Notes: a model not told the origin generated them from the sequence alone. Positions 8,601 to 21,506 are shown, numbered from the stretch's first letter. The stretch: 32,175 bases of DNA from Saksenaea vasiformis B4078 (GCA_000697055.1 JNDT01001855.1:1-32175); one strand, 5' to 3'. Numbers and translations: made by a program.

Positions 8601-11600
8601 CTGGCACCTCTCGGACAGCTCATGTTGTATCATACAAAGGTTGTGCAACGTGTTCCATGGCTACTTGCATATGCAGATCAAGACGAAATATGTTATCTCA
8701 GCGTCAAAATTTTGCATGTCCTCTCCTTAGAAGCAAAAGACAGCAGCAATACACGTATAACCCATTCTGGCCTTCGCAACACAGTGGGTGGTCTTGGTAC
8801 GAAATTAGCAGAACTTCTAGGAAAGGATGATGATGCCTTGTCCATCATCGCCAAGTTTAGTCAGCGTATCGAAATCGATCAACCGGAATCGACCACCTAT
8901 GACGATTATGAATATGACATCGACAATATCCCCTTCTGGAAAGCGGTTGAAACACTGGAAAACAGACACAGATTGAAGAGCGATTTTCAACCGCGTATGG
9001 CTTCATCTGTTCGCTTAGCTATCATGGATATGTTGTTGGAGAATACAGTTCCCGAAAAACCATCACCATCTATTGCCGATTTCCTTCTCGGAAAGGACGC
9101 ACTGGCACCTTGTGAAGATAGTACGCCTCAGAGCAGGGAGAGCAACGCCGCCAGGATGCTTTGTCTACATGCCATATTGGACGCTGTCCAGGAGAATGTA
9201 AACGAAAGTGAAGACGATGCAGTGGTGCCACTCAGCAAAACGCGCCCGATTTTTGCAGAAAAATGTTGTCAACTCATCTATCAATTATGCGCAAGGAAAG
9301 GTTTATCTACACCTATCATGCGATATTTGCGCATTAGAGATGATTTCTTCTACACTCAGTTTAAGGCTCTCGATCCAAGAGCTCAATCACAAGCGCCAGA
9401 CGAAGAACCGTTTATCGTCGGAATGAAGGTCTATCCCAATGGAACTCGCGAGCCGGCAGATTTCCTTACTCTTAGGGCTCATCTTCAACAGCGGGCATGG
9501 CTATTGGAAGGGATCGCTTTGGAATTGCATGTGGCGCAAAAAGCAGACGCTATTCGACTACTTGACCTTCTTTTCGGAAATGGAGCCACGGCTGGCGATG
9601 ATGACAGGGGCCGCGACTTGGACAAGGATGCTGAAACTGGCAACGTGTTTTACAGCAAGTCAGCGTGCTTTGAACAACCTCTAGTCAAGATGTTGGAACT
9701 CTTAACCTCTTTCGAGTTCAAGTGGGTGGACCAATTCGATGAGTCATCAAAGGCATTGGAACTCGTACGCTTCAAAGGATTTGACTCAAAAGCCTATGAA
9801 ATAACCAACGAGCGCGGATGTGTTGTCTACGATATTCGAAAGGTCTACAGTAGTCTGCGAAGGGAACAACGTACAAGAGAGGAAGCCAACAAAGCAACGA
9901 CAGAGCAGGATCGATTGGAGATCGAAACAGAAATGGAAAAGATTCTTCAGAAATTAATGACGGAAAACCATGAAAGGGAGATCGAACATGCCAAGATCCA
10001 CTGCTTACAAGCTTGGAAACAAGTTGTGCAAGTAACTTTGTCAAGCTGTTTTGAATTATTCCCAATTGAAACGCGCGAGAAGGTTATTCACGATCTTGTT
10101 TCAGCACTATTACCTCGGATGCAGGCCGCAAGTGACATGAGCGTGGACATCCTTAACGGCTTCAGCGAGATAATCCTGTCACTGTTAGCACGATTAAAGG
10201 AAGACAGTTGTCGTCGAGAATTCCTTCAAAGTGAATCCATGGCTGAAATCTCGAGATTGCCCAACGAGAAACTAGTTACAATTTTCGTTGGCATTTTCGA
10301 CTGCATTCAGGCAAAAGGAACGAATGACGCTGCGCGCGGTAATTTGTATACAGCGCTTGTCGGGTTCATGCAATATATCGATCAGTATGGAGATAGCGGT
10401 CTTCTACGAACTCTCGGCCAGAAACTTTGTCAACAAATCGCTGCAGACAAGAAGATACTGGAAGTGATATGCAACGATGCGACCGATGGAGTAGATACAT
10501 GCAAATCAACAGCATACATTGTCTTGGATAGACTTTTGTTGCTATCTAGCAGAGCAAACAGCGGTGCAATGCGATTTTATTTGCTCGGAAACAACTTTTT
10601 ACGTTATAGCATTGACATGATACAACGGGAGGATAGTTTATTATTGGACGTACTGAAACAGCGGGATGGTACGTATTATATAACAGGGGAGAGAGAATAC
10701 AACAACACTCACCTGTAGCTCTAGCACCCTTAGGGTCACTGTACGTGTATGAGGCCAAGATGGTGTTATTTATGAGACTCGCCATGACGATGGATGGTGC
10801 AGAGATGTTAATCGAAGGACGTATTTTGGATGTTCTTCGCCGTTGCCAATTTATGCGTGTTCATACAGAATCGGAGGTTGCTCAACGAGGTACAACATCT
10901 GACACGTACGACCTATCTAATTCTAACCTTGAACCTTTTGTAGACGTTGAATTGACGGAAAGATATGATCGTGTAGTCATCCGTGCTCTAGAGCTAGTGG
11001 TTATCTTCCTTAGTGTTGGACAGATTAACGCGACGATGGCCGAAAAAGTAGGACGTCCATCTTTCGAAACGTGTACTAAACTTTCTATATTAGTTAATGG
11101 ATTGGATCAAGAACCAAGAGTTGTTGGCGCATATTATAAAATACGACCATCAACGCTTGACCTTGTCCTCTTTAGGCCGCTTGAAGCTTGTCACTTCGAT
11201 TCTCTATCAAATAAGTTGCCGTAAAAACTATTTTGCAGATCTGGTACGAGCATATTAGACTGCTTTGCGGATGATTGACGTTTTGACATAGGACAAACGA
11301 GGACTTGATCAGCTCCACACATCAGTGATGCAGCTTGCAGCGAAATTCCTTTCCACCGAGGGAAGCGCGGATCAAGTGCTTCCAGTAACGGAAAAAGAAA
11401 AGAAATGGGCGAAGCAGTCTGTGACATGTGAGTTCGTGATTTTAGAGCGCTCAAGCTGATGTGTATAATAACAGCAACGATCAAATCGTCAACCATGCTG
11501 GAGATGAAAGGCGATCAACTCATTCTTTGTATCCAAAAGAACCTCATCGCTTATGCTAAAAATGCAACGCTCGCTGTTGACGAGCAAGGTACGTCTGTCT

Positions 11601-12455
11601 GTCTGTCTGTCTAAGGAAGCAAGTCGCGCTGACGTCAATTTTTAAATCAGGACGACTGCTAAAGCCCACTTTTGCGCATCGCTTCACCTCATTCACCGAT
11701 CGCCCATTGATGCGTAACAGTGAGTACCGCTCACGTAGTCCGAGCACGGCATTGACTATAAGCTCTTTTTCTAGCTTCCTCGAAGACGCCGTCATTGACA
11801 ACGCTTGTCACTTGTCTCCAAAATGCAACTAAAAATCTTCAAAGTGCTGTAGCAGAGCACAAGCTGTTGCAGACCCAGCAGCAGAATATCGCATCGCTCA
11901 AGTATGAAGAAATCCGTGAAGTTGCCAATACAGCCATTCCTGCCGAACTTGGTATTCAATACGACCATCTTAACCCAACACAACAACAGCAAGTTTTGAC
12001 GCGCGAAATTGAGTCGCGGCGCAAGCTTCAATGGAAACAGTTACAGAATCAGTTGTGTAAGTTAGCAATCGCGGTGCTATATTAAGACTCACACTTAAAT
12101 CAGTTGTTGTCGAAAACGTTCTCCTTGTTCTATGGCGTCACCTTGAATACTACTTGCGTCCTGTTTCCGCGTCGAGACCGTTTATGCAGAGCCCATGTGA
12201 TCCATCCGTAGATGAATCGATCATGTCGAGTCAAGCAGCCATGTTCCAACCATCAGTGATCATATCCCAGAATTTAAGAAACACATGCATGACTGTCCTG
12301 GATCCCGCATTAGAAAAACTATTGACGGTTGATTTGGTATGTGTGAAAGTCCACGCTTATATGTGTTACTCATCATATGATAGGTCGGTATTTCGGATAC
12401 ATCTGCTGCTTTTATTCCTGATATGTGCAGCCGCATAAAGCGTCTTTTCAATTAA
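5611..12455 (+). CDS. NUP192: Nucleoporin Nup192/NUP205, inner-ring scaffold
   Basis: This encodes a large alpha-solenoid nucleoporin of the nuclear pore inner ring, which in the family anchors Nic96/NUP93. The exons I joined are 5611-5809, 5857-10668, 10719-10889, 10944-11047, 11094-11243, 11292-11427, 11475-11588, 11651-11719, 11775-12056, 12104-12336 and 12384-12455. They give 6,342 nt and 2,113 residues, close to vertebrate NUP205 (about 2,000). Recognisable family blocks are GKAYIDGVMHRVNEEFAKEA at the first junction (residue 67 on), DDYEYDIDNIPFWKAVETLE and ASSVRLAIMDMLLENTVP near residues 1080-1130, and LLAHIIKYDHQRLTLSSLGR in exon 5. The introns are 46-62 nt with CTAAC/CTGAC-like branch sites. 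The first ATG in frame is used. The intron at 10890-10943 is 54 nt without a stop, so retention would insert 18 codons. The acceptor before exon 3 is ambiguous (10718 or 10724). Family assignment is firm; the internal exon borders are hand-derived. Confidence 0.93.
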
Positions 12456-14290
12456 ATCATATTCATTGTACAGATCACTAGACTATTCATTGAACCCCAT
12501 GAATAAATGACAACTACCATTATCATTCGTTAAATTTAGGTTATAGCAATGGATGTAGAACTCACTTTTTGCATGTAGAATATCACAACATGTTACATAT
12601 TTATGCTCTTCTTCTGGGTGCACCTACCTGCATTAAAACGTCTCACGGTTGGGGCCAGACTCCGTGAGCTTGACGTTGGCAAGTCAGCTAGTTGCGTCGT
12701 ATAAAGAGCACGCTTTAGTTAGTGCCGTTCAATGAAGTCTGCATATAGATGATGCGCTTCAAGTAGGTATACAAGTTTGATCTAAAGCATTATATGGTGT
12801 GGAAATCTGTCGATTTCCAGGTCTTTGCATTTGCAGGCGAACATTGCGTAGAAGATAAACTGGTCCTACTTCCCATAGTTTATAAGACTTCAGTACCGAA
12901 GGGTTTATGTGATCTAGGGCCTTGTATGAGCAATTGTGATTGATCGTGATGCTTGACACCTCTTTCTTCCTTCATACAGTTACAGCAATAGTAAGCTTAG
13001 ACTAGGCAAGGAACGCAAAAATTGGTATTAAGCAAATAGAATCCAAGCTCCGAGGAGGGACCGCTACAAGAAGAAGCTAAGTTTGTGCTAACAGTGATCG
13101 GATACACGATTATCACTCCACAAATACATCGGCAACCAACTGATAATTTACTTTCATATAAATTCATTCATGGTTGTAGATGGATACCATCTTCACTTGA
13201 CCCAAAGACCGCGCTTCACACCGCAGCGGTTGGGGCCGGAAGAAGGGAGAACGCGGCATGAACCGATTTGAGGATCAGATGGCCCCAACAATACATCACA
13301 ATACAATGAGGGATCGTGCATACATAGCCAATCTTAGCACATACCACGGTTGTCTTAGAGAAACAAAAGCGAAATTCATGCATCCCTTTTAAATATTGCT
13401 ATTTTGCGGGTTCCGATTGGTGTATTGAGGATACTACTACAATGAGCCAACCGAATGCACCTTTGATTCCATGCAAAAACATCTAACACTCTACGCAAAG
13501 TGCAATGATCTTTAGCGCAAGTTTGGTGGGGGTTGCCCAGCATAAGTAATACATAGATGACGCAAATGTTTATTCCAAGTTCTGTAATTCTCCGGGCACA
13601 GGCATGTGCTTTTTGACTATTGTGATACAAACAGTACGAAATCCCGTTTTTAGCTATCAAATGTGCCAGTACGGTAGGACCAAAATCGCACTGTGTTGTG
13701 CTTGTGCATTTGGTGGGCTTCCCCACAGGCGTTACAGCCAGCTGTTCAACAGCTGCCGATTAACAGTTTGGCAAACTTCTCTAGCCATCTTTGGTAAAGA
13801 CGCGCTCGACGAGGTTTAGCCGGCTAGCTGTTGTATGGCCTGAGACAAAATACGTGTAATAATTACAACGTATGTCCGTGCTATAAACAAGAGGTGGGAG
13901 CATTTGCCACAGTGTCTTAGTATACAATGGCTGCGGTATGCTGCGAAATAGCCTACATGAAGACGCAATTGTTGAGGTCTTTTTTTCCTTTTTCTACCAT
14001 TTCGCAAAAACCATTCAGCCAAACCTCCATTTTATCTACCCTTGCTGGGTTTGCGATCTGCATGTGCTAATAGTAAAAATCCATCTATTGTACTGAGATG
14101 AAGAGCTGTTACGTGAATTTCCGAGATTTATTCATGGAAAAGCTGGCGTACTGGGCAGTGTACAGCGGTCAAGCTCTTTGATTCACGCAGAGGACATGCT
14201 TGTAAAATATTTTACCGAAATACAAGCCCCGCTGCATTCAACAAAACTGCGTCGCAGTCCCGCAAGGTTGTCACTTGTGAGTTTCCCCCA
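12456..14290. other. Long intergenic region, no supported gene
   Basis: About 1.8 kb between NUP192 and eIF4E. A 116-codon minus-strand frame (13376-13726) has ordinary composition but resembles nothing known, and no splice-compatible neighbouring exon was found. Two GC-richer patches share the string GGTTGGGGCC (about 12648 and 13226); their meaning is unclear. Confidence 0.5.
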
Positions 14291-15100
14291 ATGACTGATC
14301 TCGAAACGCGTGCCAAAGAAAAGCCAACAACAGTAGAAGAAGAACAGGTTACGACTGTATTCCACGATCGTCTAAATTACAATGTGAAGCACCCTCTTCA
14401 TAACCAATGGACTTTGTGGTTTGATAATCCTGGCAAGAAAGCCAATGTCCAATCGTGGTCGCAAAACTTGAAAGAAATCGTTACGATTGACACAGTGGAA
14501 GATTTCTGGGGGTAACTTTGCAATATGTTTGTATATTACAACGTCGATCTGACTTGCTTGGGTAGAGTGTACAATAACATTGCAAAGGTTAACCACTTGG
14601 ATACGAACTCGAACTACCACTTCTTCAAAAAGGGTGTTCGACCGGAATGGGAAGACCCAGCAAATGCCAACGGTGGCAAGTTTGGTATCCAATTTCCACG
14701 AAACAGAACCGGTGAGGGCATCAACGATTACTGGTTGCATCTGGTGAGATTATTTCTTAAAACAACCCCGGTCTTATTCACTTAAATGGGTTGTGATTTT
14801 CTATATAGATACTAGCCATGATTGGTGAACAGTTTATGTATGAGCATGAGATCTGCGGTGCTGTAGTATCAGTGAGAAAGGTGTTTTTCAGAATTGCATT
14901 GTGGATCAGAACTTCGGATAACGAGGAGACGATCAGGAAGATTGGGTAAGTGGTTGTGGAGGATGAGGATACGATCATATTTACCCGATGTATGCAGCCG
15001 GCAAGTCAAGGAGTCTCTTAATGTACCTAACAATATTCCTGTCGAGTTCACACCACACGGCGAGTCAGTGTCTAAATCCAATGCAAAGATCACCATCTAA
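14291..15100 (+). CDS. eIF4E: Translation initiation factor eIF4E
   Basis: This is the cytoplasmic mRNA cap-binding subunit of eIF4F. Exons 14291-14511, 14566-14743, 14809-14945 and 14998-15100 give 639 nt and 212 residues, the normal size. The family order is intact: HPLHNQWTLWF, then the cap-stacking Trp in QSWSQNLKEI, then DTVEDFW (dorsal eIF4G-binding Trp), then the second cap Trp and Glu in RPEWEDP, then the CGAVVSVR strand, IALW, and KESLNVPNNIPVEF. An oddity is that the phosphate-contact loop reads RKVFFRIALW, where the family usually has R-x-K-x-D-(K/R)-I; the middle Lys and the Asp are replaced by hydrophobics. Introns are 52-65 nt. The start is the ATG opening the only compatible frame before the core. 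Confidence 0.95.
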
Positions 15101-16431
15101 ATACTGTAATATACAGACGCTTAGGAGGGGAATTAGTGATAGTGGTGGGTGCAGAAACAGTACATGAAATAAAATAAAAAAAAAGCAGATAAATTTCCCA
15201 ATTCAGAATCTCATTCAGGAATGCTGGATTCTTTTTTCCATAAAGAGGCAGAATATCGTACCTCGCATGCTGGACACATCCCGGAAACATCGGGAAGTTG
15301 CTGAAGAATGAGCCAAACGAGCGGGACCTGGGATATACACCGGGCTCTTGACATCGCTATGTCTCATGGCTATTGCAGCTCCGTCAGTATTTCAAGTAGT
15401 GATAGAGCGTTGATGTCTCTTTTTTCCATGACTGATTAAATGAAAACATGTACATTTTACGATATGTTTGTATATGTTTCTGTTTTTGAAGCCATAAAGC
15501 AATTGTGGGCCATAGGTTGCAAGAGAGCTCTCACTGTTTCTACTGCTTAGGGTTTTTGTCGCAATTAATGGACGTACAAGGTGCACTTTAATTTTAACCC
15601 TTTGTAATACTCTAAAATTTAACGTAAAACGACTCGTCTAGATCTTCACATGTATTACTAATGAGTTCCATGAAAACCCAAATTTACACCATTACTGATT
15701 AAAACGAGGATTTTTGAAATACGAGTGAAGTAGCTGTTTACAGACTGATCAACTATTTAGACTGTAGAATGTGATACACACGTTATGCCAGAAACGTCTT
15801 TACACAAGATCAGAGGTGAACTAAATTAGATCACATCTTATAAAAAGAGGAAGAAGAAGAAGAAAACAAGGTGACTTGTTGGATACATAGCAGAACTGAG
15901 CGGAAAGTGGTAAATTACGGTCAGTTTCGGTGTTTCATTGCGTAAATGACACGAGGATAACCGGAAGAATGGATCTACCAGCACAACGAGCAGAGATTGT
16001 CCTTCACTTTTTCTAGAAATGCTTCCATTCAAGTAAAGCACATTATTTGCTGTAGGTTACAGTTGCAATGGTTTTTTGCCAAAATCCTCTGTAAATAAAC
16101 AGTAAACTATAGACAATCACATTGCAAGAAGCTTTGAACATGAAAATACGAACTGTTGTGATTCGATAAAACCTTTTTGGCTTCGATTCAATCGACTTCA
16201 TCTGCTTCCAACAACATTAAGGACATTGTATCTAGAAGCGAACGCGAGTGCTGGACGATGGTAATGGTCTATGACAGAAGGAATTGAAAGATGATAATGA
16301 GTATTGGATCATGTTTACGTTTCTTCTGTGTGAAAAAATGAGTATCCGGTTTGGGATTATTTGCGTAACAAGGATCAACTGGATCCGTTGGTTGTAGCCC
16401 AATTCAGTTCTTTCCCTCTTCCTCCCTCCCT

Positions 16432-16468
<37 letters not shown>

Positions 16469-16589
16469 TCTCTCTTCCTCGCTTTTTTCCCTTTTGCTTT
16501 TTAATATCGCTCTCTGTTGTTTATCTACTTCTTGGTCTATTTGTTGAACTGTAGATACTTTCTCATTAGTGCATGACCCCCACGTTGCA
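15101..16589. other. Intergenic region and promoter side of the Zn-cluster gene
   Basis: No gene is supported. The stretch contains polypurine at 15846-15866 and a CT microsatellite at 16435-16464 within a long pyrimidine tract reaching 16495, about 100 nt before the next start codon. Pyrimidine-rich tracts just upstream of start codons recur in this window. Confidence 0.5.
16435..16464 (+). repeat. (CT)n microsatellite in leader of the regulator gene
   Basis: About 15 uninterrupted CT units sit inside a pyrimidine tract at about 16410-16498. It lies upstream of the Zn2Cys6 start codon and is likely part of the core promoter or 5' untranslated leader. Confidence 0.9.
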
Positions 16590-19278
16590 ATGCAATTTGC
16601 ACCACCACCGCCATTAGGTTTTCCTTCATTCCACCTTCTACAGAGTTTAGTAAAAGGTATTCTAAAGGATTTAACGAGCGTGGAGGCCGATATCCGTCAA
16701 AACACGGGCGCGAGTTTGGTGATCAAACAATTCGCCGTGCCTTCTTCTGGGGACCGTAAAAAACAAAAGATCAGCGCTTGTGTCAACTGCCGAAGCAGAA
16801 AAGTTAGTTGCGACGGTGATCGGCCTTGCTGTCGCTGCAAGGATGCATCACACGACTGTCAATATAAGCCCGGATACAAGCCGATGGCAATGGCAACAAA
16901 AAACGATGCAGAGACGCCTGAAAATGAACCACGTACTTCCACAACTGATCAACCGACTGTTTTTACCTCTTCTCCACGGTCTTTGTCTCCACCCTCTTTA
17001 CGGCGGGATCTGCAGGTGCAAATGCCGGGAACAGATAGCTGGGGCCACTTCATGGGTGAAACATCCCTATATTGTACTACACCATCTACAAGACCAACCG
17101 ACCATTGGCCCTACCCCTCCATGTCAGCAGCATCTCCACCCGACTTACCACTGGAAGACCAACTCCATCTTATTGATGTGTTTTACCATCACGTGAATCC
17201 TTATTTCTCGCTGGTAAATAAGGATTACATGAAAGAGCAGCTACGGTTGTGCAATCAAAATATGCCGTCATCTCTCTCTCCGCTGTTTTTCTATGCTCTG
17301 TTTGCGCGATCCATCAGTTTTTCTGATCAGCCTTACAGGTTTATAAAGGACGGCCAGACATTAAAGAGTCTGGCTGATGCCTATCTGACCCATGCGTCGT
17401 ACCTTCGCGACGTGTATCTTGATCGGCCGCGCATCAGTACCATTTTGGCGCTTCTATTGATGGCCAATCATCTAGAGCAGAGCAAGTTGCCTCAAAGTTT
17501 CACGCGTGCCTGGATTTGGGCCGGAGAGGCGTTCCGAATGGTGCAGGATATGGGACTTCACAGGCAGTGTAACATACCGGAATCCAATAATCCACTTGAA
17601 CAGCTGTCGATTCGGACTTTCTGGATGGCATTTATCACCGATCGCACTATGAGCATGGCCTATGGGCGTCCGTTTACATTTGATGAAAAAGACATGTGAG
17701 ACACAAAATTCGGTGCCTCCGGCGTGAAGCTGATATCCAGATTAGTGACGTACCATTGCCGACGGCGCCGTCCGATAGTGACGATGAGACCAAACAGATG
17801 ATCGCCAACTTCAATTGTTTGATTGATGTAAGCAAGATTGCAGGACGAGTGATAAAATTCAATTACCCACCGCAAGCACTGGTACGTGGACCAGTCAAGG
17901 TATGAGTGAATCATCTTTTCTTTTTCTTTTTCTTTTTTTTCTACGTTTCTCTCATTGATTAAGCAAATAGCATCAAGGCGCCATGCTATCCACGTTGGAT
18001 TCATGGATCACGTCCTTCATCAAAGATGCTGAGAAGAGTGATGACAGCTCACGGGAACAACAGAACAACACATCGACGGAGCAGTCCCGATTTGAAAAAC
18101 TTAAGAGTTTCAGTCTTCACACGCTGCTGATCCTGCTACATAAACCTTATGTGGATGAAGAGATATGCGCAAAGAACATGGGACCAAAACCATCGCTTGA
18201 GATCTGCTCGGATTCGGCCATGATTATCACACATATGGCACAACAGACAAAAAAGGAAGAGCTGCAAAGTCTTGTCCAGTCATCTCCTTTACCGTTGTAT
18301 GCCATCATGACAGCGATCCGCATCCATTTAATGAATGCTTCATGTCCATCCGATCAGAAATCCATGGCATTTGGTGAAATTTGTTTTGAAAAAACCATGC
18401 AACTTCTGAAAGATCTTCCCTACAACTTCCCGGGATCTATGCTAGCGGAAAGCTTGACAGCACTCGAATCGCGTTACACGCAGCGTGAAAAGGTGGTCGT
18501 CTCTGGCTACACCCATACACGGTTGTCTTCCTTTGCATCCGACACTACCATCAGTTCCAGAAGCACGGCAGATACAAACTTCAGCGTGCGGCAAGGCTCA
18601 ACCTCTCCCATAGAGAGTGAGACTGGTAAGCGACCATTGGAAGAAGATGACGAAAGACCACCTGTATCGAAAGGCAACAACCCGTCGCTCCGGTTTATCA
18701 GCTTCGATCCGAACAGTACAGGAAGTGCAAGCAATCAAGGGAGCAAATCCTCGACTCGACAACCGAGAGAAAAGAGAAGTCCAACGAGACCAAGGCCTTC
18801 ACAACGACCACGGACAACATCCAACGAAACCTGGTCTCAACCGTCTGTACTGGAGCAGACAATACCATCTGTTGCGCATTCCATCCCAACACCCCCAGCA
18901 GGCCAGTTCGGCGAAGAGCCATTTGATCTGACTCCTCCAATGACTATGGATGGCCAGATGCAGTCACCATATGCTGTTCCCCAGAATGGTGCGGCGATGC
19001 TGCCAAATTATACCCGAGTCGACAGCCTTTCAGAGAACAATTATCCAAGTTACGTGTTCTCCAATAATAATGTTAATTTTACCTTGGCACCTGAGACGAC
19101 TGACCCACAACTAATATCCTCTGCTTGGTTTCCGACGGACACAACTGCAGACATATTACCATTCGACGACAACATGCGTGTATACACTTTCTGCGCAGAT
19201 GAGCCTACTCAATTTGCAGGCGGCATATCAGGCCCTTTCCAACAATCATCATCTTTCTGGGAATATCACCGACAATAG
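16590..19278 (+). CDS. Zn2Cys6 transcription factor with fungal_trans domain
   Basis: This is a nuclear, fungus-specific sequence-dependent regulator. Exons 16590-17695, 17746-17899 and 17971-19278 give 2,568 nt and 855 residues. A binuclear zinc cluster with spacing CX2CX6CX5CX2CX6C (CVNCRSRKVSCDGDRPCCRC onward) lies near residues 63-90, preceded by basic DRKKQK. The fungal-specific middle homology domain follows (LPLEDQLHLIDVFYHHVNPY, then a TFWMAFITDRTMSMAYGRPF motif). The first intron must use the acceptor at 17745, which restores the typical DEKDIDVPLP reading; the AG at 17740 would break the frame. The C-terminal third is low-complexity (Ser/Pro/Gln/Asn) with an acidic end, as in activation regions. 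The target genes cannot be told. A GTG 21 nt upstream is in frame, but the first ATG is preferred. Confidence 0.92.
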
Positions 19279-20358
19279 TATACCATCTGCCACATGCCTC
19301 TTCATAGCCCAACTGGAAAAAAAAAATAGCAAACAAGAAAAAAAAAGAACATAAGTTAATGGCAATATTTTGTATATACAAATTGAAACAACAGTTGTTG
19401 GTCTTTTTAACACTCTAAAAGAAAAGCTGTTCTCATCTATTAAAAAACCATTCTGGATGCTGGTTCTGTCTCCATATCTCCATGTTATGACTGGGAAACC
19501 AGTACGCAAGTATCCCTTACGGATATGACATGGACACTACTCATCATGATTGTAAAAATGTGTGCATTGACAATTAAAAAACACGTATCTAAGTCTTCCT
19601 CTCAGCATAAATGAACACGAAAAGATAGCGGTAAAATTGTATGTTGAAAAAAGTTCTACCGAAAAAAAAATCAGTTCACATTATTGATCAAGTGCTTTGG
19701 CTTGCTCAATAAATCTTGCTATGGATTAAAATATGCATCACTTTTAAAATATTACATGAAATTAAGTTATAGGCTGTATTTCTGGTTAGTATGTAGATCC
19801 TACGCTGCAAAAACGCGTAAATCATGAGAGAAGGGTCTTCCGTCTTTGAACGCTTAGGTAACATAGACAGAAGGGTTTGGAAGCGTTTATCCGAGGCCGA
19901 TATGGCTGCGACCAGGATATACTTTTTTTTATGTCACGGTACCGCCGGCATGTAAACCGTTCCACAGTTAAAATTCTGAGCTCCTTATCATGATCAGGTT
20001 ACTCTAAGTATCGGGAAGAAAGGAAACTGGAATGTCTGTATGATTTTGAGCCGATCTCGGATTATTTTGTGGTTGTTCCAAATGAGTTTCATGCTGGAAA
20101 GAAATTCTTTATATGTTAGTTAGTTCAACGTTCCATGTTGTGTTCCTGTCAGAGGTAGGTTCCTTTGTCTCACACAGAAGTCGTTTCAGATAACAATCTA
20201 TGTTGATTGCTTAAGAAGAAGAAGAAGAAGGAGAAGAAGGAGAAGAAGGAGAAGAAGGAGCATCTTTTCTTTGGTTCTGTCTCCAAAACAAGAGACGTTT
20301 ATCTATCAACGCATTTCCGCTTATCTGCTGTACCGAGCCACCTTGACTGCGGTGGCGC
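19279..20358. other. Intergenic region with GAA/GGAGAA repeat
   Basis: AT-rich DNA without a supported gene. It contains the purine repeat at 20213-20260 listed separately. Confidence 0.5.
20213..20260 (+). repeat. (GAA)n / (GGAGAA)n microsatellite
   Basis: Five GAA/AAG triplets pass into several GGAGAA hexamers. The tract is purine-only over about 48 bases. Confidence 0.9.
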
Positions 20359-20580
20359 TTAATGCCCACTAGTGAAGTAAGATGATGACATACCTAGTTT
20401 CTCTCGTCCTCTGCGGAAGATTGACAGCTGCTTCATGGTGTCAAGTCCTCCACAATGCATGCGCCACCATTGCTGGTCTTTAAGAAGCTTTTTTTTCTCC
20501 TCGGTCCCACCCGGCTGGAGTGCGGGGATGGATCTCCGCATTTGTGCGGACTTATTTCTTACAAACAAATCGACATGTCA
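20330..20580. other. GC-richer structured patch, possible ncRNA or small ORF
   Basis: A GC-richer island stands out in AT-rich DNA. It contains a hairpin GTGG(C)GC-TTAAT-GC-CCAC (20352-20370), an eight-T run at 20489-20496 that could terminate a plus-strand Pol III transcript, and, read on the minus strand, a TCCGCA-CAAA-TGCGGA hairpin (20535-20550). A 69-codon minus-strand frame spans 20359-20568. I cannot assign an RNA family or a protein family. Confidence 0.3.
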
Positions 20581-21506
20581 CTGTTGCTCCATTTACTAAC
20601 CATGGATGAACTTTTATAAAAGTTCTATGTCGACCCGAAGTTGAAACTGATATAAGTAGAGTATTAGTTTGCTATTAATCTAGGCTTTAATATTACATTC
20701 TTCTTTGGCTCTCCACGGATACAAAATTCGTTCAACAAGCTATGACAGCACTAAAGCAGGTCGGAAGGGAAAAGATCCGCCGAAGTTAAGATTCGTTCTC
20801 AGAGATCCTTTCTTTTTTTTTTTGCTCACGGAAATGTTTTCAAGTAGCGACATTCTCTTAGCAGTAAAAAGACGTTTGCTATAGTTTTCTCTTTCTTTGC
20901 ATAAGATCTATTTTGATTTGGTTATGAAAAAGCAGTTCTTTTCTATAATGTGGATTTGTTTGTTGCATTTATAACCAAAGCATTTGTTTGCATAATAGAT
21001 CCTTTTTTTCAAAGCAAGATTTTGTCACAAGACAACCTTCTTTTTTGAACCGAACATGAACAACATGATTCTTCTGGAAACTAGAACGTAATTCAACAAT
21101 ATCAAACAAATCAGCTCCTGACAGTTACAAAACTCTTTATATAGTGTGAATAGAAGAGAAGCTTAAGAATGTGAACCTAGTTGCAACATAATCTTGACAT
21201 TATACTGTACTACTTTTAAAACAATAAAAAAAGAAGAGGCATAAAGAAAAGAACTGAATGAATATCAGCGCACATTTGCACTGGTACATGAGACAGGTTT
21301 CCATATTCGCGGTCGCGTCATTTGTGGTCCTACATGATCATATCCTCGATTTCTCTCTCTTCCCCTCTCCTTTTTTTCTTCTCTCCCCCTTTTTTTTTCT
21401 TTCACGTTCTTTCTTTCTTCCTCTTTACTCCCGCTTTTTTTTTTGTTTTACTCGACGACAGACATGTCAAAAGCTTCCTTTTTAAGAGAGTAAGCCAGTT
21501 CAACCT
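20581..21506. other. Intergenic region and pyrimidine leader of the Ras gene
   Basis: No gene is supported before the Ras start. A strong C/T-rich tract at 21346-21445 precedes it, like the leaders of other genes here. Confidence 0.5.

Noticed and set aside
11094..11224. Reading through to the stop at 11222 as the NUP192 end
   Set aside because: The frame after 11047 loses family similarity; removing a 46-nt intron (11048-11093) restores a Nup192-like LTLSSLGRLKLVTS reading.
13376..13726. 116-codon minus-strand ORF as a gene
   Set aside because: No recognisable family, no start context, no splice-compatible neighbours; partly overlapped by an equally long plus-strand frame.
14872..14891. 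20-nt intron in eIF4E
   Set aside because: Too short for splicing and its removal would shift the frame out of the conserved IALW block.
17696..17740. Acceptor at 17740 for the regulator's first intron
   Set aside because: It gives the wrong phase after the only usable donor; the AG at 17745 keeps the frame and the family motif.
20330..20500. SRP (7SL) RNA
   Set aside because: The GCGGTGGCGC start is suggestive, but the conserved SRP54-binding helix and Alu loops were not found.
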